Notes under the pieces: generated by a model
Told to the model about the DNA's origin: nothing
Seen by the model: only the letters and a program-made list of their open reading frames with translations
Database searches by the model: none
Assembly: GCA_900768265.1 (NCBI GenBank)
Contig: CAAGCF010000042.1
Coordinates: 1 to 64,000 of the forward strand
Reading direction: 5' to 3'
Length of the DNA stretch: 64,000 bases
Source of the DNA: an uncultured Collinsella sp.
GTDB taxonomy: Bacteria > Actinomycetota > Coriobacteriia > Coriobacteriales > Coriobacteriaceae
Shown here: piece after piece, positions 40,712 through 49,716 of the stretch
Position numbering within the stretch: position 1 is the stretch's first letter
Layout of the letters: every line of letters begins with the position of its first letter
Made by a program: the position numbers and the translations under genes

Positions 40712-42631
40712 CTACTCGAGCTCAAATGCACCCGTGTACAGCTGGTAGTAATACCCGCGCTTGGCGATCAGTTCGTCGTGGTTGCCGCGCTCGATGATGC
40801 GGCCGTGGTCCAGGCAGATGATTGCGTCGGAGTTGCGCACGGTGGACAGACGGTGCGCGATGACAAACGTCGTGCGGCCTTCCATGAGCTTGTCCATGCC
40901 GGCTTGCACGATAGCCTCGGTGCGGGTGTCGATGGAGCTCGTGGCCTCGTCCAGAATCATCGCCGGCGGATCGGCGACGGCGGCGCGTGCGATCGAAATC
41001 AGCTGGCGCTGGCCCTGCGACAGCTGGGCGCCGTTGCCGGTGAGCATCGTGTCGTAGCCGTCGGGCAGTCGGGTGATAAAGTCGTCGGCGCCCGCGAGCT
41101 TGGCTGCCGCGATGCACTCCTCGTCGGTGGCGTCCAGGTTGCCGTAGCGGATGTTATCCATCACGGTGCCGGTGAACAGGTTCACGTCCTGCAGTACCAC
41201 GCCCAGCGAGCGGCGCAGATCGGCCTTGCGGATCTTGTTGACGTTGATGCCGTCGTAGCGAATCTTGCCGTCGGCGATGTCATAGAAGCGGTTGATGAGG
41301 TTGGTGATGGTCGTCTTACCGGCACCGGTGGCGCCGACAAACGCGACCTTCTGGCCCGGCTTGGCAAACACGGACACGCCGTGCAGCACCTCGTGGTCGG
41401 GCGTGTAGCCAAAGTCGACGTTGTCCATGACCAGGTCGCCGCGCAGCGGTACGTACTCGATCTCGCCGGTTGCGCGGTGCGGATGTTTCCACGCCCACAT
41501 GCCGGTGTGGTGGTCGGCCTCCTCGAGCTGCCAGGTATCGGGGTTCACCTGCGCGTTGACGAGCGTCACGTAGCCTTCGTCGGTCTCGGGCTTCTCGTCG
41601 ATGAGCTCAAAGATGCGGTCGGCGCCGGCGAGGCCCATGACCACGGCGTTGATCTGCTGCGAGATTTGACCAATCTGTCCGCAGAACTGCTTGGTCATGT
41701 TGAGGAACGGCACCACGACGGCGATGGACAGCGCCATGCCCGAGATGCTCAGGTTGGGCACGCCCAGCGCCAGGAAAATGCCGCCTGCCAGTGCGACCAG
41801 CACGTAGAGCAGGTTGCCCAGGTTCATAAGGATGGGCATGAGGATGTTGGCGTACATGTTGGCCATCTGCGAGACCTCGAAGAGCTTTTCGTTGCGCTCG
41901 TCAAAATCGGCCTCGGCGGCAGACTCGTGGCAGAATGCCTTGACGACCTTCTGGCCGTTCATGACTTCCTCGATATGGCCCTCGACCACGCCGAGCTCGG
42001 TCTGCTGCGCAATAAAGAAGCGCGCGGAGTTGGAGCCGAGCAGCTTGGTCATAAAGGTCATAAAGGCGACGCCGGCCACAATGACCAGGCACATCCACAC
42101 GCTGTAGTACAGCATGATAAAGAACACCGTGACGATGACGATGGTCGTCATAAGCAGGTTGGGCAGCGACTGGCTGATCATCTGGCGCAGCGTGTCGATG
42201 TCGTTGGTGTAGTGGCTCATGATGTCGCCGCGCTGGTGCGTGTCGAAGTAGCGAATCGGCAGGTCCTGCATGCGGTTGAACATCTTCTCGCGCAGCTTCT
42301 CGAGTGAGCCCTGCGTGACGATGGCCATGGCGCGGTTCCAGAACAGTGAGGACAGGATGCCGACGCCGTAGATGCAGGCGAGGGTGGTCACGAGCTGTGC
42401 GATCTTGGGCTGTGCGGCTTCCCAATCGCCCGACTGCCACGATTCGCTAATAATCTGCAGGGCGCTCTGAAGGAAGGTCGCGCCGATGGAGTTGATGATG
42501 GCGCAGAGCACCACGCCGACGACGACGAGGGGCAAAAGCACGGGGTAGAAGCCAAAGAGCGTCTTGATGAGGCGCGACATGGTGCCGCCCTTGCGGTTGA
42601 GCGCGCGCTCGGCGGTCGTTGCCTTACTCAT
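40712..42631 (-). CDS. ABC exporter half-transporter, catalytic subunit
   Basis: 639 residues. Six membrane helices (residues ~20-340) precede an ATPase domain: GATGAGKTT (Walker A), LSQGQRQLISIARA (variant signature), MILDEATSSID (Walker B with Glu) and VIAHRLST (His loop). The ATG at 42631 overlaps the end of the upstream subunit by 8 bases and has AAGGAGG upstream; the longer frame reaching 42802 is the neighbour's antisense of meaning. It pairs with the degenerate subunit encoded just upstream and is part of a MarR-controlled operon. Likely a drug or toxic-compound exporter. Confidence 0.92.
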   Translation of the reverse strand: MSKATTAERALNRKGGTMSRLIKTLFGFYPVLLPLVVVGVVLCAIINSIGATFLQSALQIISESWQSGDWEAAQPKIAQLVTTLACIYGVGILSSLFWNRAMAIVTQGSLEKLREKMFNRMQDLPIRYFDTHQRGDIMSHYTNDIDTLRQMISQSLPNLLMTTIVIVTVFFIMLYYSVWMCLVIVAGVAFMTFMTKLLGSNSARFFIAQQTELGVVEGHIEEVMNGQKVVKAFCHESAAEADFDERNEKLFEVSQMANMYANILMPILMNLGNLLYVLVALAGGIFLALGVPNLSISGMALSIAVVVPFLNMTKQFCGQIGQISQQINAVVMGLAGADRIFELIDEKPETDEGYVTLVNAQVNPDTWQLEEADHHTGMWAWKHPHRATGEIEYVPLRGDLVMDNVDFGYTPDHEVLHGVSVFAKPGQKVAFVGATGAGKTTITNLINRFYDIADGKIRYDGINVNKIRKADLRRSLGVVLQDVNLFTGTVMDNIRYGNLDATDEECIAAAKLAGADDFITRLPDGYDTMLTGNGAQLSQGQRQLISIARAAVADPPAMILDEATSSIDTRTEAIVQAGMDKLMEGRTTFVIAHRLSTVRNSDAIICLDHGRIIERGNHDELIAKRGYYYQLYTGAFELE

Positions 42632-44438
42632 GTGCCTCGCCTCCTTCCTGGGTCTGAGCTTGCGTTGTGGATGCCTCGGTGTCGGCCTCGACGGCCCCTT
42701 CGCCCTCGGCAGACATCTTGTTTTGCGAGGTAAAGGTCTCGCGGTAGATCTCGCTTGTCTTAAGCAGCTCGTCATGGTTGCCGATTTGCGCGATGCGGCC
42801 ACCTTCCATGACGATGATGCGGTCTGCGTCCTGCACGGAGCTAATGCGCTGGGCGATGATGAGCTTGGTCGTGTTAGGCAGATAGCTTGCCAGCCCTGCG
42901 CGAATCTTGGCGTCGGTCTTGGTGTCGACGGCGCTGGTGGAGTCGTCCAGGATCAAGATCTTGGGGCGACGCAGCAGGGCACGCGCAATGCACAGGCGCT
43001 GCTTCTGACCGCCGGAAACATTGGAGCCGCCCTGCTCGATCCAGGTGTCATAGCCCTTGGGGAAACCGTCGACAAACTCATCGGCGCAGGCCAGATGTGC
43101 CGCCTCGCGGACCTCCTCGTCGGTGGCATTCGGGTCGCCCCAGCGCAGATTTTCGGCGATGGTGCCGCTAAACAGCACGTTTTTCTGTAGCACCATAGCG
43201 ACCTGGTGGCGCAGCGCGTCCAAGTCGTAGTCGCGCACGTCCATGCCGCCTACGCGCACGGTGCCTTCGGTGGCGTCGTACAGGCGGGCGATGAGGTTTA
43301 CAAGCGTGGACTTGGCCGAGCCGGTGCCGCCGATGATGCCGATGGTCTCGCCGCTCTTAATGTGCAGGTCGATATCGTCGAGCGCCTGGCGCTTCGCATG
43401 CGCGGAATACTTAAAGCTCACGTGGTCAAAGTCGATGGAACCGTCGGCAACCTCGAGCACGGGCTCGGCGGGATCGGCGATCGTGGGCTCGGCGGCCAGC
43501 ACCTCGGTAATGCGGTGCGCCGATTCGTCGGCCATGGTCACCATGACAAAGATCATCGACAGCTGCATCAGGCTCATAAGGATCTGGAAGCCATAAGTAA
43601 AGATCGAGGAGAGCTGGCCCACGTCGAACAGCGTGCCCTGGCTCGTGATGATGAGCTTGGAGCCCAGGTAGATGATGACGACAAACGCGCCGTTGACGCA
43701 GATGTTCATCATGGGGTTGTTAAAGGCCAGCAGTTTCTCGGCGCGGGTGAAGTCCATCTGGACGTCGCGCGCGGCGGTCGCGAACTTCTCCTTCTCAAAG
43801 TCTTCGCGCACATAGCTCTTGACCACGCGCATGCCGGTGACGTTTTCCTCGACGGACTCGTTAAGGGCGTCGTACTTGTGGAACACGCGCGAGAAGATGG
43901 GGCGCACCTTAAAGATGATAAAGAACAGTCCAAAGCCCAGTAGCGGAATGATGGCCAGGTAGACCATGGCGACGCTGCCGCCCATGATAAACGCCATGGT
44001 AAAGGCGAAGATCAATACCAGCGGCGCGCGCACGGCGATACGGATGATCATCATAAAGGCCTGCTGAACGTTGTTGATGTCGGTGGTCAGACGCGTGACG
44101 AGTGAGGAACTCGAGAACTCATCGATGTTGGCAAAGCTGAACGTCTGGATCTTGTAGAACAGGTCGTGACGCAGGTTCTTGGCGAATCCGCAGCTCGCAT
44201 GGCTGCAGGTGACACCAGCCGCGGCGCCAAAAGCAAGCGACGTCAGCGCGATGAGCACCAAAAAGCCTGCGGTGGGAAGCATCTCGGCTACGGTGGCGCC
44301 GTCTTTGATAGCGTCGATCAGGTTGGCGGTGATAAATGGAATCAGCATCTCGCAGAGCACCTCGCCAAGCACGAGCAGCGGCGTGGCAACAGTGACTTTC
44401 ATATAGTCGCGGATGCTTCCCATGAGGGTTTTAATCAT
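42624..44438 (-). CDS. ABC exporter half-transporter, degenerate-site subunit
   Basis: 604 residues. Walker A is GGTGSAKST (Ala for Gly), the signature VSGGQKQR is intact, Walker B is ILILDDSTSAVD with Asp for Glu, and the H-loop is IIAQRISS with Gln for His. This mirrors the pair at 3763-7503, so the window holds two heterodimeric exporters of the same design. The C-terminal ~30 residues are an acidic, Thr/Gln-rich tail. Its ATG overlaps the marR stop by 8 bases, and its own end overlaps the next gene, so all three are translationally coupled. Confidence 0.92.
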   Translation of the reverse strand: MIKTLMGSIRDYMKVTVATPLLVLGEVLCEMLIPFITANLIDAIKDGATVAEMLPTAGFLVLIALTSLAFGAAAGVTCSHASCGFAKNLRHDLFYKIQTFSFANIDEFSSSSLVTRLTTDINNVQQAFMMIIRIAVRAPLVLIFAFTMAFIMGGSVAMVYLAIIPLLGFGLFFIIFKVRPIFSRVFHKYDALNESVEENVTGMRVVKSYVREDFEKEKFATAARDVQMDFTRAEKLLAFNNPMMNICVNGAFVVIIYLGSKLIITSQGTLFDVGQLSSIFTYGFQILMSLMQLSMIFVMVTMADESAHRITEVLAAEPTIADPAEPVLEVADGSIDFDHVSFKYSAHAKRQALDDIDLHIKSGETIGIIGGTGSAKSTLVNLIARLYDATEGTVRVGGMDVRDYDLDALRHQVAMVLQKNVLFSGTIAENLRWGDPNATDEEVREAAHLACADEFVDGFPKGYDTWIEQGGSNVSGGQKQRLCIARALLRRPKILILDDSTSAVDTKTDAKIRAGLASYLPNTTKLIIAQRISSVQDADRIIVMEGGRIAQIGNHDELLKTSEIYRETFTSQNKMSAEGEGAVEADTEASTTQAQTQEGGEAHE

Positions 44439-44937
44439 CCAGTTCCTCCCAGGTTACGCGGATTTTATCGAGCATTTCAGCGAGGTCCTCGCGCTCGTCG
44501 TGGGTGAGCGCGCTAAAGGCCTGCTCTCTAAAGCGAATGCGGGCCGCCTGCTCTACGTGGGCCTTTTCCCATCCCGCTTCGGTCAGGCGAATGGTGAGCT
44601 GCCGCCGGTCTTTGGGATTGCGGCTGCGCTCGATAAGGCCGGCGCATTCGATCTTGGAGAGAATCTCGGAAAGCGAACCGGGCTTAAGATCAAAGTGCAG
44701 GCCTAGTTCCTGCTGTGACATCTCGCCGTTTGGCTGCTTGGCGAGCAAGCAGACGATGGGGGCCTTTCCCGAGGCGCCGCCGCCGTGAAAGTGCAGAAAG
44801 TGGCCGCAGAAGCCCAGCCCGTTTAGGATGTGCTTGGCGAGCGCGTCTGATTGGGACTGTGCCGCGGGCGCATCTGCGGGTTCATGGGGGTCGCCGCCCG
44901 GCGTGTGGGGGCAGAGGCCGATGTGGTCATCGCACAT
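44431..44937 (-). CDS. MarR family transcriptional regulator
   Basis: 168 residues. A winged HTH is visible: GEMSQQELGLHFDLKPGSLS, then SKIECAGLIERSRNPKDRRQ, the typical recognition helix plus D-x-R-wing of MarR. The N-terminal ~50 residues are unusual: Cys/His-rich (MCDDHIGLCPHTPGG; GFCGHFLHFHGGG), which might bind a metal or sense thiol stress. The ATG at 44937 follows GAAAGGAG. First gene of an operon with two ABC exporter subunits, and probably represses it from the palindrome at 44954-44989. Confidence 0.87.
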   Translation of the reverse strand: MCDDHIGLCPHTPGGDPHEPADAPAAQSQSDALAKHILNGLGFCGHFLHFHGGGASGKAPIVCLLAKQPNGEMSQQELGLHFDLKPGSLSEILSKIECAGLIERSRNPKDRRQLTIRLTEAGWEKAHVEQAARIRFREQAFSALTHDEREDLAEMLDKIRVTWEELDD

Positions 44938-44953
44938 GGTGTCGCTCCTTTCT

Positions 44954-44989
44954 TTAGTTAGGTAGTGCAATTGTTTTGTGCCTAACTAA
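44954..44989. promoter_or_regulatory. Candidate MarR operator
   Basis: TTAGTTAGG and CCTAACTAA form perfect 9-bp arms 18 bases apart, 17 bp before the marR start, in AT-rich DNA. Each half could also be a separate site. Confidence 0.65.
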
Positions 44990-45032
44990 TTTAGGAGTGC
45001 AAGAAATAAATGTCAAGGTACCAAACTTATTA

Positions 45033-45105
45033 AGTTACGGCGTTTTACCAAACGCCGTAACCGCTCGATGCTGCAAACGCTCCTAAGCGGCAATCTGATC
45101 CCTTG
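45033..45105. repeat. Post-gene hairpin plus tail, family C copy 1
   Basis: TTACGGCGTTTTACCAAACG continuing CCGTAA forms the hairpin. The tail (CTCGATGCTGCAAACGCTCC, TAAGCGGCAATCTGA) matches copies at 56567 and, more loosely, 50613. Confidence 0.75.
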
Positions 45106-45173
45106 GGGACGAAGGAAAAGGTATCGTTTTGGGCTGCGATGATGCCTTTCGAAGCGGCCTTGCCAAAAACCAT

Positions 45174-45309
45174 GCCTAATTACTACGATGAATCCAGCAT
45201 CGCTGACCACAACAGCTGTTTCTGAAAAAACGCAAGCTATCTACCTGCGGTTTTGTTGGAGAGAAATTCGTTGTGGTTGGAGGCGGGCGGTTAAACGTAG
45301 TAAATAGGC
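45174..45309. repeat. 137-bp palindromic element, family B copy 3
   Basis: A degraded left end GCCTAATTACTACGATGAAT, interior CTATCTACCTGCGGTTTT and right end TTAAACGTAGTAAATAGGC, in the same orientation and length as copy 2. Confidence 0.7.
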
Positions 45310-45497
45310 ATAGTTTTGAAATGGCGCTATATGAGTAGCATCAACTAGGCCGCTATGGAGCAAACAGCCCCCATTTCCGAAACCTTTCCGCAACAATTTG
45401 CCCTTCGTACCGCTCGCCTCCGCCCACAACGCCTCCTGCGCTACACTTAGTCGCACTGTGGCGCTGCTGCGCTGTGCCCGAAACAAGGGAGACCCTC

Positions 45498-46322
45498 ATG
45501 AAGAACACTCAGCTGCTGCTGATTAACGATATGTGCGGTTACGGCAAGGTCGCGCTTTCCGCCATGCTGCCGGTGCTGTCGCACATGGGCTACCGTATCC
45601 ATAACCTGCCGACGGCGCTCGTTTCCGACACGCTCAACTACCCCAAGTTCTACATCCACGACACCACGGAGTACGTGCGTCAGAGTCTTGCCATCTGGGA
45701 GGAGCTCGGCTTTGAGTTCGACGCCATCTCGACCGGCTTTATCGTGACCGAGGAGGAGACGCGCATCATCTCGGACTTTTGCCACCGCCGCGCGCAAAAG
45801 GGCACCAAGGTGTTCGTCGATCCCATCATGGGCGACAACGGTAAGCTCTATGCCGGTGTGCCCGAGTCCACGATTGGCCTTATGCGGCACCTGCTGGAGT
45901 GCGCAGACTACGCGGTGCCCAACTACACCGAGGCCTGTCTGCTCACCGATGCGCCTATTGCAGAGCAGATCACGCCCGATGAGGCCCGCGCCCTTGTGGA
46001 CGCCGTGCGCGAGCTGGGTGCCAAGTCGGTAGTCATTACGAGTGCCGTGGTCAATGGCACGAACGCGGTTATCGGTTACGACCATGTGGCGGGGGAGTAC
46101 TTCACGATTCCATTTGAGCTCATTCCGGTCTATTTCCCGGGCACGGGCGACACGTTTTCGGCGGTGCTCGTCGGCCGCGTTATGGCAGGTTGGAGTCTGC
46201 AGCGCGCGACGTCCGATGCCATGCGTGTGGTTGCTGAGCTTATCGAGCGCAATGCCGACCAAGAGGACAAGTCGGCCGGCCTGCCCATCGAGGCCTGCCT
46301 GGATGTGATTGACCATGAGTAA
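45498..46322 (+). CDS. pdxY: Pyridoxal/pyridoxamine kinase
   Basis: 274 residues of the ribokinase-like fold. INDMCGYGKVALSAMLPVL is the PdxY-type N-terminal substrate loop, VDPIMGDNGKLY the conserved strand, PNYTEACLLTD and VYFPGTGDTFSAVLVGRV (G-T-G-D catalytic Asp) the ATP site. It phosphorylates vitamin B6 vitamers to PLP precursors. The ATG at 45498 follows AAGGGAGA. Its last codons overlap the next gene (ATGAGTAA), so the two are coupled. Confidence 0.92.
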   Translation: MKNTQLLLINDMCGYGKVALSAMLPVLSHMGYRIHNLPTALVSDTLNYPKFYIHDTTEYVRQSLAIWEELGFEFDAISTGFIVTEEETRIISDFCHRRAQKGTKVFVDPIMGDNGKLYAGVPESTIGLMRHLLECADYAVPNYTEACLLTDAPIAEQITPDEARALVDAVRELGAKSVVITSAVVNGTNAVIGYDHVAGEYFTIPFELIPVYFPGTGDTFSAVLVGRVMAGWSLQRATSDAMRVVAELIERNADQEDKSAGLPIEACLDVIDHE

Positions 46323-46644
46323 TGCTGGCGAGGGCGGCATCAAGCCTGCGGGCGAGAACAAGCCGCTCGGCGCGCCGCGTGGCAAGCGTCCGCGTATCCG
46401 CGTGAGCTGCGTGGACCAGCTGGGTGCGTGCCGCTGCCACCATGGTCACAAGCCGGGCGACGTTTTTGACTTCGACCGCGACCGCGGCAAGATGTGCGCC
46501 ATGGCCTGCCATGTGGGCTTTCCCTATATCGATATCCTGCGCTATGGCGGAACCGTGCCTGGCAACGAGCCCGGCACGGCAAAGTTCTGCTGCCCCGAAG
46601 TCGATACACTGAACGTCTGGCTTGCCGAGATCGTTGACGAGTAG
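46315..46644 (+). CDS. TIGR04076-like Cys-rich protein
   Basis: 109 residues starting inside the pdxY stop region. A basic, Gly-rich N-terminus is followed by RVSCVDQLGACRCHHGHKPG, FDFDRDRGKMCAMACHVGFP and TAKFCCPEVDTLNVWL. The C-x(n)-G-H-x-x-G and C-C-P pattern with F-D at the centre is that of the TIGR04076 family, whose function is unknown; conserved Cys residues suggest metal or cofactor binding. Coupling to pdxY is the only context clue. Confidence 0.8.
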   Translation: MSNAGEGGIKPAGENKPLGAPRGKRPRIRVSCVDQLGACRCHHGHKPGDVFDFDRDRGKMCAMACHVGFPYIDILRYGGTVPGNEPGTAKFCCPEVDTLNVWLAEIVDE

Positions 46645-46646
46645 TC

Positions 46647-46740
46647 GAGCGTGGATTTTCTCCCGTTTAGAGCGTACTTGAGCGCTCAAAGTGGGAGATT
46701 GTCCACGCTCAATTTGTATGCGGGAGATTATCCACGCTCA
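46647..46740. repeat. GGGAGATTNTCCACGCTC repeat, three arms
   Basis: GAGCGTGGATTTTCTCCCG (46647-46665) pairs with TGGGAGATTGTCCACGCTC (46692-46710) around GAGCGTACTTGAGCGCTC, itself a palindrome. A third, direct copy CGGGAGATTATCCACGCTCA follows at 46721-46740. It sits between converging genes. Confidence 0.75.
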
Positions 46741-46776
46741 TTTCGCGCCGAAGACGTGGCCCGCGACCTCGCTTGC

Positions 46777-47223
46777 CTACAGCTGCTCGAGCATAGCGGT
46801 ACAACCGGCGAGCACGTCGCGGTAGGTGGCATCGAAGTTGCCGGTGTACCAGGGGTCGGCCACGTCGCCGGGGCGCTCGGTCCAATCGAGCAGGCGCGGG
46901 ATCTTGCCGTCGGGGTCGTCGCCAAAGATGCGACGCAGGCCACGGGCGTTCTCGGCATCCATATAGACAATGTGATCCCAGTCGCCATACTCCGCGCGAC
47001 GTACCTGACGTGCGCGATGTGCGACGACGGGAATCCCAACCTCGCGTAGCTTGGCAACGGTACCGTGATGCGGCGGGTTGCCGATCTCCTCGGTCGAGGT
47101 CGCGGCAGAATCAATGACAAACTCGCCCGCGCGCCCGGTGCGGTGCACCAGCTCGGTAAACACCGACTCGGCCATCGTCGAGCGGCAGATGTTCCCATGG
47201 CAGATAAACAGTACGCATTGCAT
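46777..47223 (-). CDS. Low-molecular-weight protein-tyrosine phosphatase
   Basis: 148 residues. VLFICHGNICRSTMAE is the P-loop with catalytic Cys (C-x5-R-S) and DPWYTGNFDATY supplies the general-acid Asp (D-P-W/Y). The full family length is present. It removes phosphate from protein tyrosine (or arginine) residues in the cytoplasm. The ATG at 47223 follows GAAAGGAAACC; earlier in-frame ATGs lack a site. It is followed 130 bp away by the converging pdxY operon. Confidence 0.93.
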   Translation of the reverse strand: MQCVLFICHGNICRSTMAESVFTELVHRTGRAGEFVIDSAATSTEEIGNPPHHGTVAKLREVGIPVVAHRARQVRRAEYGDWDHIVYMDAENARGLRRIFGDDPDGKIPRLLDWTERPGDVADPWYTGNFDATYRDVLAGCTAMLEQL

Positions 47224-47274
47224 ATGCGGTTTCCTTTCGATCGCCATCATCAAGCTCGAGTATCGCATCTGCGC

Positions 47275-48519
47275 CTACGCCTGCGCCCGCTTGCGCTCCC
47301 AGCGAGCCAGCTTAATCGTCACCAGCGTGAGCGCCCAGGCCACAAGCGAGAACGCGGCACCCACTGCGCCCACGTACGCAATGCCAACGCCGCTTACCAC
47401 GGCACCGCCCACTGCGGTGCCAAACGAGATGCCGACGTTAAACGCCATGGGCTCAACCGAACTTGCGAGTACCATCGACTTGGGATGGCGGCTGCGTGCC
47501 ACGTCCATAAAGTGCGTGATGCACGACACCGAGAACAGGTACATGAGCAGCGCCAAGCTAAAGACAAAGACCAGCGCGAGCGGCATGGTGCCGCCCACAG
47601 CAAACAGCCCGAGCAGCGCCGCAGCCTGCAGCACAAACGTCACAAGCAGCGCCTTCATGCCAAAGCGCGCATCGATCCATCCGCCCAGGATGTTCGAGAT
47701 CAGGCAGAACACGCCGTAGGCCATAAGCGTGGTGCTGGCTTCGACCGTGCCCATGCCCAGCACCTGCTCCAGATAGGGCGTCACATAGCCGTAAAACACG
47801 TAGACCGAGCCCACGCCAAACAAAAAGATGAGCATGCCGGTGATGATGCTCGGCTCGCGTAGCAGACCCGCCTGCTCGCGAAAGGTGGCAGGCTCGTCGG
47901 TTTGCCCAGCGCGCGGCATAAACGCCACGAGCGCTCCGCAGATCAGAACGGCAAAGGTCAGCGTGCCGTACATGGCCACGTGCCAATCGAGCGTGTCGGC
48001 CACAAACTTGCCGATCGAAGTGACAAAGACCATTGCCACGGAAAACGCACCATATACCACCGAGATGGCAAGCGAAGTTTGCTGCGGGGACAGCAGCTCG
48101 GGGATGTACGTCACACCCACGGCGAGCAGTGCGCCCGAGACGGAGCCCAAGATGATGCGCGAGGCGAACAACACCTGGAAGTTGGGCGCCAACGCCATGA
48201 CAAGATTGCCCAGCACAAAGACGATGCTGTAGCACACGAGCAGCTGGTAGCGGCGGAAGCGTCCCGTGCTGAGCGCAAGCACCGGTGTGGCGATAGCGTA
48301 GACGAGCGCAAACACGCTAATAAGTTGGCCCGCAGTGGCAAGCGATATGCCGAGTTCCGTCGCCAAGTCGCTTTCGATGCCGATGACCACGAACTCGGAG
48401 CAGCCGAGCGAGAATCCCAACAGCATGAGCAGCGCCAGGCAAAGATTGGTGCGCGCGGGGGAGAGCGCGGCGGCGGTTGACTTGCTTTTAGGCGTGGTTG
48501 CGGCGGTCAAGGTTGTCAC
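47275..48519 (-). CDS. MFS transporter, DHA1/AraJ-like exporter
   Basis: About 414 residues with 12 helices. GFSLGCSEFVVIGIESDLAT is the helix-1 motif of DHA1 exporters (G-x-x-E-F), and LASRIILGSVSGALLAVGVT is the helix-4 antiporter motif region. Substrate unknown (sugar efflux or drug). The start is uncertain: GTG at 48519 lies after ATTGGA. The longer frame to 48642 runs through a GTGACAAAGGG palindrome and is not credible. It is 51 bp upstream of the phosphatase gene and may be co-transcribed with it. Confidence 0.85.
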   Translation of the reverse strand: MTTLTAATTPKSKSTAAALSPARTNLCLALLMLLGFSLGCSEFVVIGIESDLATELGISLATAGQLISVFALVYAIATPVLALSTGRFRRYQLLVCYSIVFVLGNLVMALAPNFQVLFASRIILGSVSGALLAVGVTYIPELLSPQQTSLAISVVYGAFSVAMVFVTSIGKFVADTLDWHVAMYGTLTFAVLICGALVAFMPRAGQTDEPATFREQAGLLREPSIITGMLIFLFGVGSVYVFYGYVTPYLEQVLGMGTVEASTTLMAYGVFCLISNILGGWIDARFGMKALLVTFVLQAAALLGLFAVGGTMPLALVFVFSLALLMYLFSVSCITHFMDVARSRHPKSMVLASSVEPMAFNVGISFGTAVGGAVVSGVGIAYVGAVGAAFSLVAWALTLVTIKLARWERKRAQA

Positions 48520-48567
48520 TCCAATGTCGCATGAATAAGCGGGATTCAATCCCTGCAACTCTAACAG

Positions 48568-48600
48568 AATGTGACAAAGAGACAGTCCCTTTGTCACATT
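48568..48600. repeat. GTGACAAAGGG palindrome, copy 3
   Basis: AATGTGACAAAG and CTTTGTCACATT around AGACAGTCC. It lies upstream of the MFS gene. Confidence 0.75.
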
Positions 48601-48620
48601 GCGCTGCCAGCCAGTCGCCC

Positions 48621-48686
48621 AAACCATCACAACATTCGGCAAAAATCTCGAAATCGAGGAAAAGCGTCGAATGTTGTGACGGTTTT
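48621..48686. repeat. Hairpin with AACATTCG arms
   Basis: AAACCATCACAACATTCGGC and GTCGAATGTTGTGACGGTTT pair with few mismatches; an inner ATCTCG-AAAT-CGAGG stem sits in the loop. No second copy was noticed. Confidence 0.65.
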
Positions 48687-48770
48687 CCTGTCTGTGCCGA
48701 CGAGCTCCAGCGCCGTCTGGGGGTATAAGGCTAGCAAGTGTTTATTTGCGAGGCCTAAGGGGCGCCCCGT

Positions 48771-49637
48771 ATGGATATCGATAACTTTGAATGGTGGTAT
48801 AGCGAAGGCGAGGCTCCGGACGAGGAGTGGGACGAGTCCGCGCCGCGTGACGTGTCGAGCGATGAGGACGAGACCGGCAACGATGCCGTCGAGACGGACG
48901 CTGCTTCCGACTCCGCCGAACCCCTAACCTTTGAACAGGCTTGGGCCCAGGCCGAGGCCGACGAGGCAAAGGCCGATGCCACGGCCACACTCGGTGAGCC
49001 GGCGGACATGTCCATCTCGCCGGCCAAGACCCCGCAGCCGCGCCATAACATCGACCCCGGCAGCACGGCATCCTTCAGCATACTCGACGTGCCCGCGCAG
49101 GGTGCCCAGGCGCCCGCCCCCACGCATCGCCCCAACCTGGCTCGCGAGGAAGACGCGGCCCGCCGCTCACCACTCGGCCCCATCCTTATCGCCTTCATGG
49201 CCGGCGTCATCGCTTGCTCGGCAATTGGAAACGTCTGGAGCCATGTTGAACAACAGCGCAAAGACGCCGCCAAGGTCGAGATGTCCGTCGAGCAATCGCT
49301 CAGCCGCACGCGCTCGGTGCATGTGTCGGTCGAGGTTAAGGACGGCGCGACGTGGGATACCGCGCGCGGCGATAGCCAAATGCTCGTCCATATCGTGGGC
49401 CGCACGCTCAGGGGACAAGCAATCGACGAGTATCAATACGTCAATTCCGAAGGTGACGGTATCGAGCTCAAGCCCGGCGACTACGAGCTCACGGTTGATG
49501 AGCCGCCCGTCGCCACCGACGGCACGCGTTACCGCGCCTCAAAGCGCATGGTTCCGGTGAGTTTTAATTCACGGGCGCCCGATACGGTCGATAGCACGCC
49601 GCAGGGCGGGTTTGACCTTTACGCTATTGCTCAATAA
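48771..49637 (+). CDS. Membrane protein of unknown function with acidic N-terminus
   Basis: 288 residues. Residues 1-135 are acidic and low-complexity (DEEWDESAPRDVSSDEDETG and similar), probably disordered and cytoplasmic. One membrane helix (GPILIAFMAGVIACSAIGNV, residues ~143-163) is followed by a ~120-residue soluble domain outside, with YQYVNSEGDGIELKPGDYEL as a beta-rich segment. I do not recognise a family. It stands alone between a palindrome and the epimerase gene. The start ATG has AAGGGG upstream. Confidence 0.7.
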   Translation: MDIDNFEWWYSEGEAPDEEWDESAPRDVSSDEDETGNDAVETDAASDSAEPLTFEQAWAQAEADEAKADATATLGEPADMSISPAKTPQPRHNIDPGSTASFSILDVPAQGAQAPAPTHRPNLAREEDAARRSPLGPILIAFMAGVIACSAIGNVWSHVEQQRKDAAKVEMSVEQSLSRTRSVHVSVEVKDGATWDTARGDSQMLVHIVGRTLRGQAIDEYQYVNSEGDGIELKPGDYELTVDEPPVATDGTRYRASKRMVPVSFNSRAPDTVDSTPQGGFDLYAIAQ

Positions 49638-49716
49638 CTGCGCCTGACGCTCAACCCCGCCGCCAAGAGTGGGACAATAGCCCTCGATACTGTTGTTTAT
49701 TTTTGGAGGAAGTAGC

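Noticed and set aside
42632..42802. N-terminal extension of the catalytic ABC subunit
   Set aside because: The Arg/Pro-rich extension overlaps the coding end of the upstream subunit; the ATG at 42631 has AAGGAGG and the membrane domain follows it directly.
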